In this document: in pieces, positions 19,900 through 30,340 of the stretch
How positions within the stretch are numbered: the stretch's first letter is position 1
How the letters are laid out: every line of letters starts with the position of its first letter
Assembly (NCBI RefSeq): GCF_000150955.2
Contig: NC_011673.1
Span: forward strand, 945,394 to 1,009,393
Direction of reading: 5' to 3'
Length of the DNA stretch: 64,000 bases
Origin: Phaeodactylum tricornutum CCAP 1055/1
Lineage: Eukaryota; Bacillariophyta; Bacillariophyceae; Surirellales; Neidiaceae
Notes under the pieces: generated by a model
Told to the model about the DNA's origin: nothing
What the model saw: only the letters and a program-made list of their open reading frames with translations
The model's database searches: none
Position numbers and translations under genes: made by a program

Positions 19900-20669
19900 A
19901 GTACCCCTACTCCACTCCAGCAGCCGAATAAAAGTGAAAATGTAGCACCTCTGGGAAATGTCGACCAATCCACAATGGTCGTGGCGAGGACTCTTCTCAT
20001 TATCTTGTCTTTTTCGTCTTTGGGTTTTTGGAGAACAGAGGTGACTTTGACAGACGAAGAAGACGCACCTTGAATTTGAAGACCTGTGGAAAAGGGTGGG
20101 GCGAAGATGAGTCCTGGGAAAAGTGTTTCCCGGACTGTGACGACGTATGCACTACCTCGTAGTAAACGGAAGTGTGTTCGCGTTATCGCCACTTTCGAAA
20201 TTTGACCTAACACGAAGTTGACAGTTTGGTTGTGTGTACTTTTGAGCGCGTGCGAAGTACGTCTCTTTATCCGAGAAAAAAAAAGCAGTTCTAGACTCGG
20301 ATGGAACTTACACAGCAAGTCGAGCACATCCGCAACAAAGTCGAAACAGGTCGACCGCTGCTGCAACCATCTCGATGGTTTAAAACTCCGACCGCAATGC
20401 ATCTCTGGTAATCTCTCCCAGACATAACGATGAAATGTACCTTAGCGGTCGGACTTTTTTCACTACGTCATTGATACATCTCGTCATACTCCGGTGAGTA
20501 GGATACGGACAGGCAAGAGCTCTCTAACATAAAACATTTCAACTACCACTTCGTATTCATGAATTTAAAAACTACAACTGAAGGAAAGTCGGTCCGACCA
20601 CCCACTTAGCGACATTCTAATCACCTAGAGGGGGTCCTGGTGGGTACCACAAGTTGGCATCCATCCTTG
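19900..20669. other. Intergenic
   Basis: No gene recognised. It sits between the start of the ferredoxin-TPR gene and the 3' end of the next minus-strand gene. Confidence 0.5.
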
Positions 20670-21128
20670 TTACGTCGCTGATTCGGATTTGCATTCTTGC
20701 TCGCAAGAGAAGCGTTGGATAGCATCTCGCATTGCTTCGCGAACGGCACTTCGTCGATCATATTCTTGCCGAAAGCCCAATCTTGGCACCCACATGCCCC
20801 TTCGAAGATGGAACCATTGAAAAAAATTGGGGTTCCAGCGATGGAAGATAACAAGCAACTTGCTGTCAGGTATATGGTCGATATTACGGACATTCCATGG
20901 CTCTAGACCTTCTGGTCCAAAGACTCTCATGAGCATGATCATATTGTCTCGTTTAGAGCCAGGCTGGGAAATTGCCTTTTGAGGACCAACGTCACGCGGC
21001 ATCTGCTGCTGCAAGGTCTCGCACTTCTCCACACAAGACTCCCAATCGTTGCTAGAATACATTGAGTGTCCCATCGTTGGAGCAATCGTAACCGGAATAT
21101 TTTCAGGAAGACAGCGCGACGAGTTCAT
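20670..21128 (-). CDS. Conserved protein of an unrecognised family, copy 1
   Basis: 152 residues from the first ATG at 21128; the frame extends upstream without another ATG, so an upstream exon is possible. I do not recognise the family. The C-terminal 75 residues are closely similar to those of the gene at 23185-23835. Shared features are FGPEG, a conserved Trp, then WNPxFFxWFHxxxGMWVP, LGFRxExxRRxxVRxAxR. The N-terminal half differs between the two. No signal peptide or membrane segment. Confidence 0.65.
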   Translation of the reverse strand: MNSSRCLPENIPVTIAPTMGHSMYSSNDWESCVEKCETLQQQMPRDVGPQKAISQPGSKRDNMIMLMRVFGPEGLEPWNVRNIDHIPDSKLLVIFHRWNPNFFQWFHLRRGMWVPRLGFRQEYDRRSAVREAMRDAIQRFSCEQECKSESAT

Positions 21129-23184
21129 AATGCCCAACAACAAACGTAAGGACGGGCGTAGGGGTAATCGATTGGGTGGCAATCAATTTTGCGAGCTTTG
21201 GTGAAATGAGCGAATTAATCGTGTGAGGAAATTTTTCTTGGTTATGGCATTGATAGGCTGCAAATCTCACGTTTGACTGGATTGTTTTGTGAACGTGGTG
21301 ACGAATTCTTCCCCCTTCTTCCCCCTTTCTCGTTTCCTATCTGGTGCTCCCATGACCGCGTTCTGTAAATCACAGAAACGAACGATACTTAATCATTCAG
21401 CCAGTTCACTGTTTGTGTCCACTATACCTAGCATATATATGACATCAGTATTTGCAAGCTTTTCTGGGGGGACTGTTTTTGGGTGTGGGAACAACACCCA
21501 CACGAGAAGGTTACGGGCTCACTGTTTCAGTAGTCACAATATTGGTCAAGTATTATGGTCATCCAGGATGTTGGCAGCCAAGAAATGGTTGATTGAACGA
21601 TTTCACTGACTAAGTTATACGATATTATTCTCTTGCAGTTTAACATTCTGTTTCTAATTACGAATACAGATTCTTCGTAATCGCAAGACAGCGAAAACTT
21701 TACTTACATCAGCTACCGAACAGTGAGAGATTTTTCTGCGCGCAGACTGGCTGATTTCAAGAAAATGAAAATTGATGAGAAGTTCTCGCTATTGTAAAGT
21801 TTGGATTCGCGCATCAAATTTTCTAATATTTGTTCGACATCCATCCGGGAGATATAAACATCACCAAATTCTGCCCCAGAGACAGCAACAAGCTCCGATT
21901 TAAATTTTCAGGGGTCGAACGGAGCCTATACCTAGTTGGGCCATCCAGAGTGTGATCGCTATTGAGCTGAAGTAAGTTAAAAGACAAGGTGGAGAATGGG
22001 ATTGACGGTGGTTTTGTCAGTGAATTCTGCCAATAATGAGTTGTATTTGGTTGCCGACATTGTGAAGCACACCATGCTAACAAGATCCTGCCTCACCTTG
22101 CCTACTAGTATTTCGCATACAAGTAGAGCGTAAAATAAGCCAGCAGCTCCACCGACAATAGAAAAAATCAGCCCTTATTTGTTCTGGCCAGAAATTCCTT
22201 TTTATGCGCTGCTTATCTCCTTTGAAATTTTTTCTGCAGTACCGCTTTGTACGCGAAGCATCGGAGACGAATTTTCGCAGTCACTGTCAACCAGTGGCGA
22301 CAAGTTATCGAAAATAGCGGTTAGAATAGTCTCCTATCGAGCTATTGTAAAGAAAACTATGCACTTCTCAAGACTGCGACCGTTGAGTTCTATCTTGCTT
22401 CACTGATGTCACGTAGAGAAATGATTGTTTGCTGATAAACAACTTTCAGTTAGGCAATGCCTCGAACGTCGGTTCTGAAAGTGACCATTGGAGTAAACCA
22501 TATATTGTATGATTTCAGAAAGCGATTTAACGTCCACAGAAAAGAAGAGAAAGCACGGAGAAATTAATTTCAATAATTCTGCTTATATCTTTTTGGGGTT
22601 CGGCTTATAAATATCATCCTCTGATGGGCAATTAAATCTTCTTCACTATCTCAGTTTTTAAAGGTGTTTCGAATTGCCTATATGAATTCAATCAAAGCAA
22701 CATAGACTCTTGATAGGGGCTCCTACTAGAGACTCTGTGTATAAGAGAGAGGATATACCTTCAATATAAAGGATTCATATTGTTTGATTTTCCGACATGA
22801 GAGGCGGTTTTCGTTTTCGAAACAGAGCTCCTCATGTCTGTGTTGGGGGTTCATACCGGCCAGGCTTTCTGACTCATGACTGGTGAATGATTGATTTACT
22901 ACAGCCTTGTTCGAATTCACAGTCAACGCTTTTACACCCGAGCATTTAGAGTTCGCACGACTTTGCTCGCCTCGTATCCCGTCCAGCCTCACGAGACTTT
23001 TAGCAAGGAGCGAACTGGTCTTGCTCCCACGATTGAGAAAACCGGTCCCCATCCTCCTTCGCTGACGCCGACCACTATGCTTTCTTGAGCAGTAGAAAAG
23101 ACAATAGAACATAATGGTACAAGTATTTGTTATGGAGGACAAAGGATATAGGAGTATTGATCCGTCCTAGCGCACGCCCCGAAA
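21129..23184. other. AT-rich gene-poor stretch
   Basis: About 2 kb between the two paralogues without a convincing gene. A minus frame at 23142-22726 (138 residues) has no recognisable domain and biased composition. TCACAGTC occurs at 22917-22924. Confidence 0.5.
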
Positions 23185-23835
23185 TCAGGCGCCGACCACG
23201 TTCTGATCCCGCTTCTCGTTCCGTAAAGCGTTTCGCACAGTTTCCCGACGTTTGTGCTCTTCTCTGAAACCTAAGACTGGTACCCACATGCCGAGCTTTT
23301 GGTGAAACCAGGTAAAGAAATGAGGATTCCATCGTTTGAAGAGACGTACCAGAGACTCGTCAGACAGATTGTCGAAGTCTTTTCGCCACAGTTCGACGCC
23401 TTCGGGACCGAACGATTTCATTAAAATGACCATTGCTTTTCGCGCGATCACCTGCTGAAGGTCTTTAGGCCAATCAAAACCATTGACGTCCTCCTCAACG
23501 ATCTTTCTCGAGATTTCAGCTGAGAGATCGTCTTCTTTAGAAGAGGGAGCTTCACGTGAAGTGATATCTGATGCCATCTTGATAGTCAGTTGTTCAGCGT
23601 AATCCAGTTTGAGAAAGGATTCAGAGGGCGCTGCATGTTCATTTAGCTTTGAAATCACTGGCAGTCTTTGCTCTTGTGAAAGATCGGATGAAGTTTGGTT
23701 CAGCAAAAGCTGGTACTGTATGGCAGAGCGGGAGTCCGAATCCATCAAACCATGCACGGCTGAGTGTCCGTAGTTGATCTTGGCATCGAGGAATCGCCCT
23801 TTGATTTGTAGGTTGTCGAAACCGTATTGTGTCAT
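23185..23835 (-). CDS. Conserved protein of an unrecognised family, copy 2
   Basis: 216 residues from the ATG at 23835; the longer frame upstream has no other ATG. Its C-terminal region (about residues 120-210) matches the copy at 20670-21128, with FGPEGVELW, SLVRLFKRWNPHFFTWFH, GMWVPVLGFR and the basic RRETVRNALR end. The N-terminal 115 residues (YGFDNLQIKGRFLD and a Ser/Gln/Glu-rich stretch) have no counterpart in copy 1. Both are on the minus strand 2 kb apart, which suggests a tandem duplication. No function can be named. Confidence 0.75.
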   Translation of the reverse strand: MTQYGFDNLQIKGRFLDAKINYGHSAVHGLMDSDSRSAIQYQLLLNQTSSDLSQEQRLPVISKLNEHAAPSESFLKLDYAEQLTIKMASDITSREAPSSKEDDLSAEISRKIVEEDVNGFDWPKDLQQVIARKAMVILMKSFGPEGVELWRKDFDNLSDESLVRLFKRWNPHFFTWFHQKLGMWVPVLGFREEHKRRETVRNALRNEKRDQNVVGA

Positions 23836-25064
23836 GATTGTAAGGGTAAAGGAGAGAAAAATGTGGAATAGCGAGAAGTTCGCACTAATTCCCGTTAGCA
23901 CGATCAGTGGATTGGTTAGGTTCGAAGTGTGCACGGTTGCAAGTTTATTTTTGTTATGCTTCTTGCACACTTACTCAATTTGTGTGCGGACTTGTCAGTC
24001 TTGCGGCCGGCTCTTGCGGTCTTTGAGAATCCATGTTACTCTCAGAAATGGATGAACGATATAATAGGCCATCATCGTACAGAAACTAACGAAATACACA
24101 GAACTTATTTCTATTATTTCGAAAAGGAAACATTAACAAAAAAAGCTTGACTTGAATGGTTGCACAATGCAGGTGATGTCATTTATTGCTGGACCCGACT
24201 TTTCCGTTGTGGGAGGAGTATGCCCGCGCCCAATTCCCCATTCTCTTCATTTCTATTACCTTTCATTTTTGTTTGCATCTTGAAATACATTACTTGTTTA
24301 TAATTGAAACCAGTTTCGGCCTCCTACGAAAAAAAAAAGTCAATAAATAGATATACTTTCGGAACTCCAATTCTGTTTATTGACCACATAGTTATTGATT
24401 TCTAAGGCATATATAGGTGAAACTAGAAATACTCGCAATGTTATCGATAGTGTTGGAATAGCCTTCGCCTTGTTTCCCAGGCAATATGACTCCCCAAGGT
24501 CCTCTCTCTCATTGTTCTGAGAAATCGCACGCGTTGTTAATGTCAGAATCAGTACAATCAGTTGACGGGTTCGTGGGAATCCGTGATCGCTCGCTTCGAT
24601 GGAAGACTTTCGAATCGGGATTTGACAAGTCCGTCAATTTTCAGAAGCGTTTCTAAAAGGTGAGCTAGTCGAATTTACATTATATGGTCGATCGAATCAT
24701 ACGTTGCATCCGAAACACAAATTACTACCTATGTTGGTTGCCCCTCTTTTTCCTCTCATCACATAAGCACCGCTCTTTATATACCAGACTGTGAGCAAAT
24801 ATCTGCTTACTCACAAGAGAAAATGATTGGACACTCCAGCTTTCCACAAAATCATTTATTGAAAGGGTCTGTTCTTGATGTGAGACTCCGACGCTGGAAA
24901 GGTTTGTGTTTCTCCGCGGGTTTGTCCATAGCAAGCAATTATCATTAACTGTAAGTTCCTTCGTCCCACAGTTTTGGGCCGTTTTACGGATCGACTACAG
25001 GTTTGTAATCGCGCCTGTCCGTCGCCACAGTGCCACGTCACGGCGAACCCGGACTCGGCCGATG
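23836..25064. other. AT-rich intergenic stretch
   Basis: No gene recognised. Short A/T runs and no repeats beyond chance were noticed. Confidence 0.5.
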
Positions 25065-25271
25065 TCACAGGAATTTCAAATCTGTCCGGCCGGTGATCTT
25101 TCTTCGCCAAACAGGCCTCACATTTTCCCTGTTCGCCGGACGCATCGCATTCTTGCCGTGTCGATAGTTGAACCACGACGTTTGTAGTGCCTGACGTCGC
25201 AGCGGTTTGTTGCCTCCCAAGAAAGGAAGGGAAGTAAACAGAAGGATAGCAAGCAATAGCAACTTGATCAT
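25065..25271 (-). CDS. Possible small secreted protein
   Basis: 68 residues beginning with MIKLLLLAILLFTSLPFLGG, a good signal peptide, then a basic tail with no recognisable domain. A second minus frame over the same bases (25323-24856) is open for 155 codons and contains four cysteines within CEACLAKK and WHCGDG, so the true gene may use that frame or an unrecognised intron. Low confidence. Confidence 0.25.
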   Translation of the reverse strand: MIKLLLLAILLFTSLPFLGGNKPLRRQALQTSWFNYRHGKNAMRPANRENVRPVWRRKITGRTDLKFL

Positions 25272-25385
25272 TTTCGCTCCTCCCCCTCTGGTTCAGCAGT
25301 AGACAATAATCAATACAAGTCAAAACCCGCAGGCACTGTGTACCTTTGTTGCTGATTCGTTCTCTTGTTTCCTAGCTGAGACATC

Positions 25386-26154
25386 ATGAATTGTCAAAAA
25401 CTCAAGGGTGTCACCGAACTTCGCAAGGGATGCTCTTCGGAGTCATCGCTCAAGGCGGCATCTCGGCACTTCGATCTCTTCCTTGAAGAGGTGATTTTGT
25501 CCGGCACCATTGGCGGAAAAGAGAAGCAGCAGCTCTTTCCAATAAGAACCGTCAATAACAGCACAGATAGCAACAACATTGATAACAGCAAAAGATTGGA
25601 TGGTGATGCGCAGACGCAGTACTCGTTCAAAACCATCGCCGTGGAAAAGATCAACGACAAACTGCTGAATCTCTTTGCTGGATATTTGACAAGGGCCGAA
25701 AAACTCCGTGGGAATAAGAACGAAACGCAGGACAATTTCTCGGATGGCAACGGAATTTCGTACAACACGGCAGAACGATACCTGAGCTCCATTAAGAACG
25801 AGATTCTTCGTCGTTGCCTTGATTTGGGGCTAAAGAGATCTTTCGACGATGCGCAACAAACGCGAATTCGCCAGTCCATGACAAGACGTTTTGTTGAAAG
25901 AGCCGTCCGGAACAAGACGCCTCTGGCCAGATCTCATGTCACAGCTGCTCGGAACGACTTTCTTGTAATTGCGTTGTTATGTATCTGGGACGGTTCTTTT
26001 CCGATGGCGGATATGTTATTTTATCTTTTGACGCTCCGATACTTAGCCGGCCGGGGCCAGGAAGTGGCCATGATATCACGGTCTAGAGTTTCTCTTGGAG
26101 AGCCATCAGAATGGGCCGATAGTGGTGACAAGACCTTTGTTGTGAGGCTGTGGA
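25386..26154 (+). pseudogene. Tyrosine recombinase-like gene, 5' part, cut by an LTR element
   Basis: An ATG at 25386 opens 256 codons up to the insertion. The N-terminal part is hydrophilic. From about residue 205 LLCIWDGSFPMADMLFYLLTLRY leads into LAGRGQEVAMISRSRV, which resembles the box around the first catalytic Arg of tyrosine recombinases. After GTGGA (26150-26154) an 878 bp LTR begins. The 3' part of the gene resumes at 30341 in the same codon phase, so the insertion alone appears to interrupt it. The family resembles Crypton-type recombinases common in stramenopile genomes; it could be a Crypton or a domesticated relative. Confidence 0.6.
26150..26154. repeat. Target-site duplication, left copy (GTGGA)
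   Basis: GTGGA directly precedes the 5' LTR, and the same five bases follow the 3' LTR at 30336-30340. Confidence 0.95.
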
Positions 26155-27032
26155 TGTTACGGTACACTACCTTGCGGCATGTCCCTCGGACAGCTCCCAC
26201 TTGGTAAGGAAAGTGTAAGTGTGAGCCAATCCGATGGACGCAGCGGTTACGCGTCCCATATGGAGTTTGTGTCGGCCTTATTGCGCAAATATACCGTATT
26301 TGAGTTACCCTGTTGTGGTTTACCTCCTTGCGACATGTCTTGTGGAAATTATTCACTAAACACGGATGTCTCAAGTGTGAGTCAAAACTATGCACATGGA
26401 GTTAAGGAGGCACACACAGAAATGATACCAAAGCCTTGTTCCGTGGCCACGTGGACTCACAATAATCGAAGCGTTTGTACAATTGCTATGTTTCCGGAGC
26501 CGCATGTGCTTAGTCTCCACTTGTCGGTTTACACGACCAAAATGGACTGGGATATAATTGGAACATCGAAAATACGATTGAAGCAATAAAGGGGCTATCA
26601 CAAGACACATGGTGGGACTGAAGAAGAACAGCTACTCACCATAGGTGTTGTGCATGGGACTCATAGTTCTGGAGGTATATATACATGTGGGAGAAAGATT
26701 GTCTATTGAGATTATGGAAGTTGTGGAAGATCAATGATGCGCTGGCACTTTGTGGGATTGTTCACTGGACTGAACAACAGATTGACTAGTTTGTAGCATG
26801 TAATTTTCCACTCATTGTTTTAGAAATTCTTTGATCCAAATATTGCATAATAGCATAGGTCCTCGCATCCGCTGTCTAACCCGTGGGGAGCGTCGCCAGC
26901 GAGTGAGTTTTACAGTCCCTAAGCTTGCTTAGGTGTATCGCAGGTCGTTCGTCATAACGCCCACCTTTGTTTACCACACACTGTCATAACAGCGATCCGT
27001 CCTCGGTTGTGCTTTGGTAGTACTCCGTAACA
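26155..27032 (+). repeat. 5' LTR (878 bp)
   Basis: It starts TGTTACGG and ends CCGTAACA, the usual TG...CA ends extended to an 8-base inverted repeat. It appears identical to the copy at 29458-30335. Confidence 0.95.
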
Positions 27033-27549
27033 GATTAACAGTCTTGACAGCACGTCAAACCACTGCTGCCCATTGCACAGTCGTTTGTGGTAAACACATC
27101 TTGAGGTCTTCGCTCAAGACGGTTTCCAAACTTCGTACTTGGTGTACATTGTTTGGTTACTAACTGCTGACATCTTTTGTTTGTTACATCAAGTGTCAGA
27201 GGTGCCACCTTAAGTGGGGTATTTATCGGCTTGTGTAACGCATTGGTTGGAAGCTGCTACCCTACTTCCTCACGGTAACTGGTATTGAGAACCCACTGGT
27301 ACAGCTTCAGGGTTTGTCAATAAGTTTCTGTGGCCTCCCTACTTCCTCGGAATCACGGGTGTCGAGAGCCCCTTGGAGTCTTCAGGGTTTGACAACAAGT
27401 TGTTTCGTGACGTCGGGTTGCTATAGTTGGGTGAGGTAGAAATACCAATAGGCTCAAGGAGTCCATCCCTGATTCCGGTTGGGACGGGCTTACGACCCGG
27501 CTTAAAATAGTACAGGGGGACTATCAAACGCCCGACACTTCGTGTTTGC

Positions 27550-29892
27550 GTGTGTGCGGAACGGACACTGCCTACGGAGGCAGGGCAAGGGACCCAAACC
27601 CATAAGTGGTTCTTTTTTTTCGTTTTGAGAACCGCAAGAACCTTTCTTATTGGTTTGGCTACCCAACCCATCATGTTAGCAAGCACTGGACAAATGACCA
27701 GCAGCACTGTCTTCTCGCACTTTTTGAATAATGTTTTCTCAATTCCCCAAGGGCATCCAATTCGGCTTAGCTTTGCTCAGCAAGGGTATGATACCGTGGA
27801 AGACCTTCTCGGTATTTGTGAGAATGAACTTGGTACCTTTGGGTATGTTCCTCCAACAAGCTTGGACACCAATGACAACCCCCAGTGGACCCCATTGCTC
27901 ATGGCACACCGACAGATCCTTCGCCATTTTCTACGTTGGCAGGCCTCACTTGAACGGAAAAAGGGAAGTTCTTTAGACAATTCTGAGCTCGTTGAGTTGA
28001 CCAGTAGTGACTTTGCCTTCTATAAACGGTCGGCACTTGGCCAAGTTTCAAGCGTATTGACCACTGCAACATCTTCTTTGAGCGCCCCGGGCATACCTAA
28101 CAAACCTCGGTCGGTTTTTTACGGACAGAAGAAACCTGTTTATTGTAAAGAAGATGCAACTACCCTGTCTGTCAACAACACCAATGCAATCACGTACTGT
28201 TCGAGTGTACATTCTGCATTGAGATCCGGAGCAACCAACCTTGACCTTATGCCACAGGATGGGGAGAGTATTCCTAAACCCATCAGCTTTGTCAAGCCCC
28301 TTGGAACTGAAACCAACAATTCCTGTGCCTTTAAGGGTTTACCTGGTTTCACTCCTGACAACCTCATTGGAAAAACTTTTCTAACCGACAGTCAGGATGA
28401 TGGGGAGCTATTTCGTGAACAGCAAACTTTCCCAACTGATACTCAGGATGATGGGGAGCAACTGTGTGAATGCAATACAGGAAAATTTCTGGAATGTGAT
28501 AAACCATCTGATGAAAAAATTTTGGAGGGACTTGTAATCAGTGATGACAAGTATGATGAAACTCTAGTTTGCAACGAAGTTCTAGACAATCACGAAACCA
28601 ATCTAGATGAAAAGTTGCAAGACACAGATGGACCATGGTGTTTTGAGGGCATTGTCGCATGCAAAGGACCTTTCCCCTCTTCACACACGTCAGAAATCTA
28701 CGAAAGTTCTAGATACAATGTGTTTGATTGGGGACCTAGCTACGGATTGCTAGATGCCATACACGTCAACAACCTTGAAATATGTGCTACCTATGCTAAA
28801 CACCAAGATCTACTAGACACATTGGGAGGGAATCATTCCAACTGGTTTGCAACTAGATTTGAAGAGTTTCAAGGACTTCTTGACCAAGATTGTCTGAGGT
28901 GCTTTCAACATTCCCCTGTCTTCAAATCTGAGTGCCAACTCCCTCATGACCCTAACAAAGCTGTAGCTATTGACAAGTCAAATGGAAATAGCAACTGGCA
29001 GGATGATAAGAGCTTTGAAAGGGGCAAGCTTTGTGAGCATAACATTTTTATTGCGAAACAGGAAAATCTGGTGCACAGCAACCAAGTCTCAAACGCACCG
29101 GAAGAGTACAAGAATATCCTCATCCATATGGTCTACAATGTCAAGCATGATGGAAGGCACATTTCTCACGACATGATAACAGTGCATTCCGTGACAGGAG
29201 TTCTTTGTCTCATCAACATACGGCATAACTCATTGTCCTACCCGCAAGTTTGCGAGGCAATCCCAGATGATGTTACCTATGCTCTGAAGATCCTAAGTGG
29301 TGAGATCCTAAGTGGTGAGAACATAGATGACATGCTCAGCAAGTTTTGGAATTTTCTACAAATGTGGCCACTTGTCAAACTTCTCCTGTTTGAAAAGGGG
29401 GACAAATCAAATTGTGAGGCAAGGACATCTATAGCATCAAGACAGGCCGATGGGGAGTGTTACGGTACACTACCTTGCGGCATGTCCCTCGGACAGCTCC
29501 CACTTGGTAAGGAAAGTGTAAGTGTGAGCCAATCCGATGGACGCAGCGGTTACGCGTCCCATATGGAGTTTGTGTCGGCCTTATTGCGCAAATATACCGT
29601 ATTTGAGTTACCCTGTTGTGGTTTACCTCCTTGCGACATGTCTTGTGGAAATTATTCACTAAACACGGATGTCTCAAGTGTGAGTCAAAACTATGCACAT
29701 GGAGTTAAGGAGGCACACACAGAAATGATACCAAAGCCTTGTTCCGTGGCCACGTGGACTCACAATAATCGAAGCGTTTGTACAATTGCTATGTTTCCGG
29801 AGCCGCATGTGCTTAGTCTCCACTTGTCGGTTTACACGACCAAAATGGACTGGGATATAATTGGAACATCGAAAATACGATTGAAGCAATAA
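27550..29892 (+). CDS. Gag-like open frame of the LTR element
   Basis: The first ATG is at 27673, in a frame open from 27550. It resembles the gag region of diatom copia-type elements: an N-terminal helical part (FLNNVFSIPQ, WTPLLMAHRQILRHFLRW) with a SSDFAFYKRSALGQ segment, then a long acidic, Asp/Glu/Asn-rich part. No zinc knuckle or enzyme motif is seen. The last 145 codons lie inside the 3' LTR. Confidence 0.7.
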   Translation: MCAERTLPTEAGQGTQTHKWFFFFVLRTARTFLIGLATQPIMLASTGQMTSSTVFSHFLNNVFSIPQGHPIRLSFAQQGYDTVEDLLGICENELGTFGYVPPTSLDTNDNPQWTPLLMAHRQILRHFLRWQASLERKKGSSLDNSELVELTSSDFAFYKRSALGQVSSVLTTATSSLSAPGIPNKPRSVFYGQKKPVYCKEDATTLSVNNTNAITYCSSVHSALRSGATNLDLMPQDGESIPKPISFVKPLGTETNNSCAFKGLPGFTPDNLIGKTFLTDSQDDGELFREQQTFPTDTQDDGEQLCECNTGKFLECDKPSDEKILEGLVISDDKYDETLVCNEVLDNHETNLDEKLQDTDGPWCFEGIVACKGPFPSSHTSEIYESSRYNVFDWGPSYGLLDAIHVNNLEICATYAKHQDLLDTLGGNHSNWFATRFEEFQGLLDQDCLRCFQHSPVFKSECQLPHDPNKAVAIDKSNGNSNWQDDKSFERGKLCEHNIFIAKQENLVHSNQVSNAPEEYKNILIHMVYNVKHDGRHISHDMITVHSVTGVLCLINIRHNSLSYPQVCEAIPDDVTYALKILSGEILSGENIDDMLSKFWNFLQMWPLVKLLLFEKGDKSNCEARTSIASRQADGECYGTLPCGMSLGQLPLGKESVSVSQSDGRSGYASHMEFVSALLRKYTVFELPCCGLPPCDMSCGNYSLNTDVSSVSQNYAHGVKEAHTEMIPKPCSVATWTHNNRSVCTIAMFPEPHVLSLHLSVYTTKMDWDIIGTSKIRLKQ

Positions 29893-30335
29893 AGGGGCTA
29901 TCACAAGACACATGGTGGGACTGAAGAAGAACAGCTACTCACCATAGGTGTTGTGCATGGGACTCATAGTTCTGGAGGTATATATACATGTGGGAGAAAG
30001 ATTGTCTATTGAGATTATGGAAGTTGTGGAAGATCAATGATGCGCTGGCACTTTGTGGGATTGTTCACTGGACTGAACAACAGATTGACTAGTTTGTAGC
30101 ATGTAATTTTCCACTCATTGTTTTAGAAATTCTTTGATCCAAATATTGCATAATAGCATAGGTCCTCGCATCCGCTGTCTAACCCGTGGGGAGCGTCGCC
30201 AGCGAGTGAGTTTTACAGTCCCTAAGCTTGCTTAGGTGTATCGCAGGTCGTTCGTCATAACGCCCACCTTTGTTTACCACACACTGTCATAACAGCGATC
30301 CGTCCTCGGTTGTGCTTTGGTAGTACTCCGTAACA
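29458..30335 (+). repeat. 3' LTR (878 bp)
   Basis: Same length, ends and sequence as the 5' LTR. It contains the last 145 codons of the gag-like frame. Confidence 0.95.
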
Positions 30336-30340
30336 GTGGA
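30336..30340. repeat. Target-site duplication, right copy (GTGGA)
   Basis: Matches 26150-26154 exactly. Confidence 0.95.

Larger units (their letters stand above)
26155..30335 (+). mobile_element. LTR retrotransposon, young, gag-like ORF only, pol not seen
   Basis: A 4,181-base element bounded by two 878-base LTRs that begin TGTTACGG and end CCGTAACA, with a 5-base target duplication outside. The 2.4 kb interior holds one gag-like open frame that reads on into the 3' LTR. No protease, integrase, reverse transcriptase or RNase H is visible, so it looks non-autonomous and would have needed enzymes from a relative. A purine tract (ATGGGGAG) abuts the 3' LTR. The LTRs show no difference that I noticed, so the insertion is recent. 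The Ty1/copia (CoDi-type) affinity is inferred from the gag-like protein. Confidence 0.9.

Noticed and set aside
22726-23142. A 138-residue minus frame downstream of the second WNPxFF paralogue
   Set aside because: No recognisable domain; rare for this region to have support on either strand.
26179-26589. A 136-residue frame in the 5' LTR
   Set aside because: It is the LTR copy of the end of the element's gag-like frame, not a separate gene.
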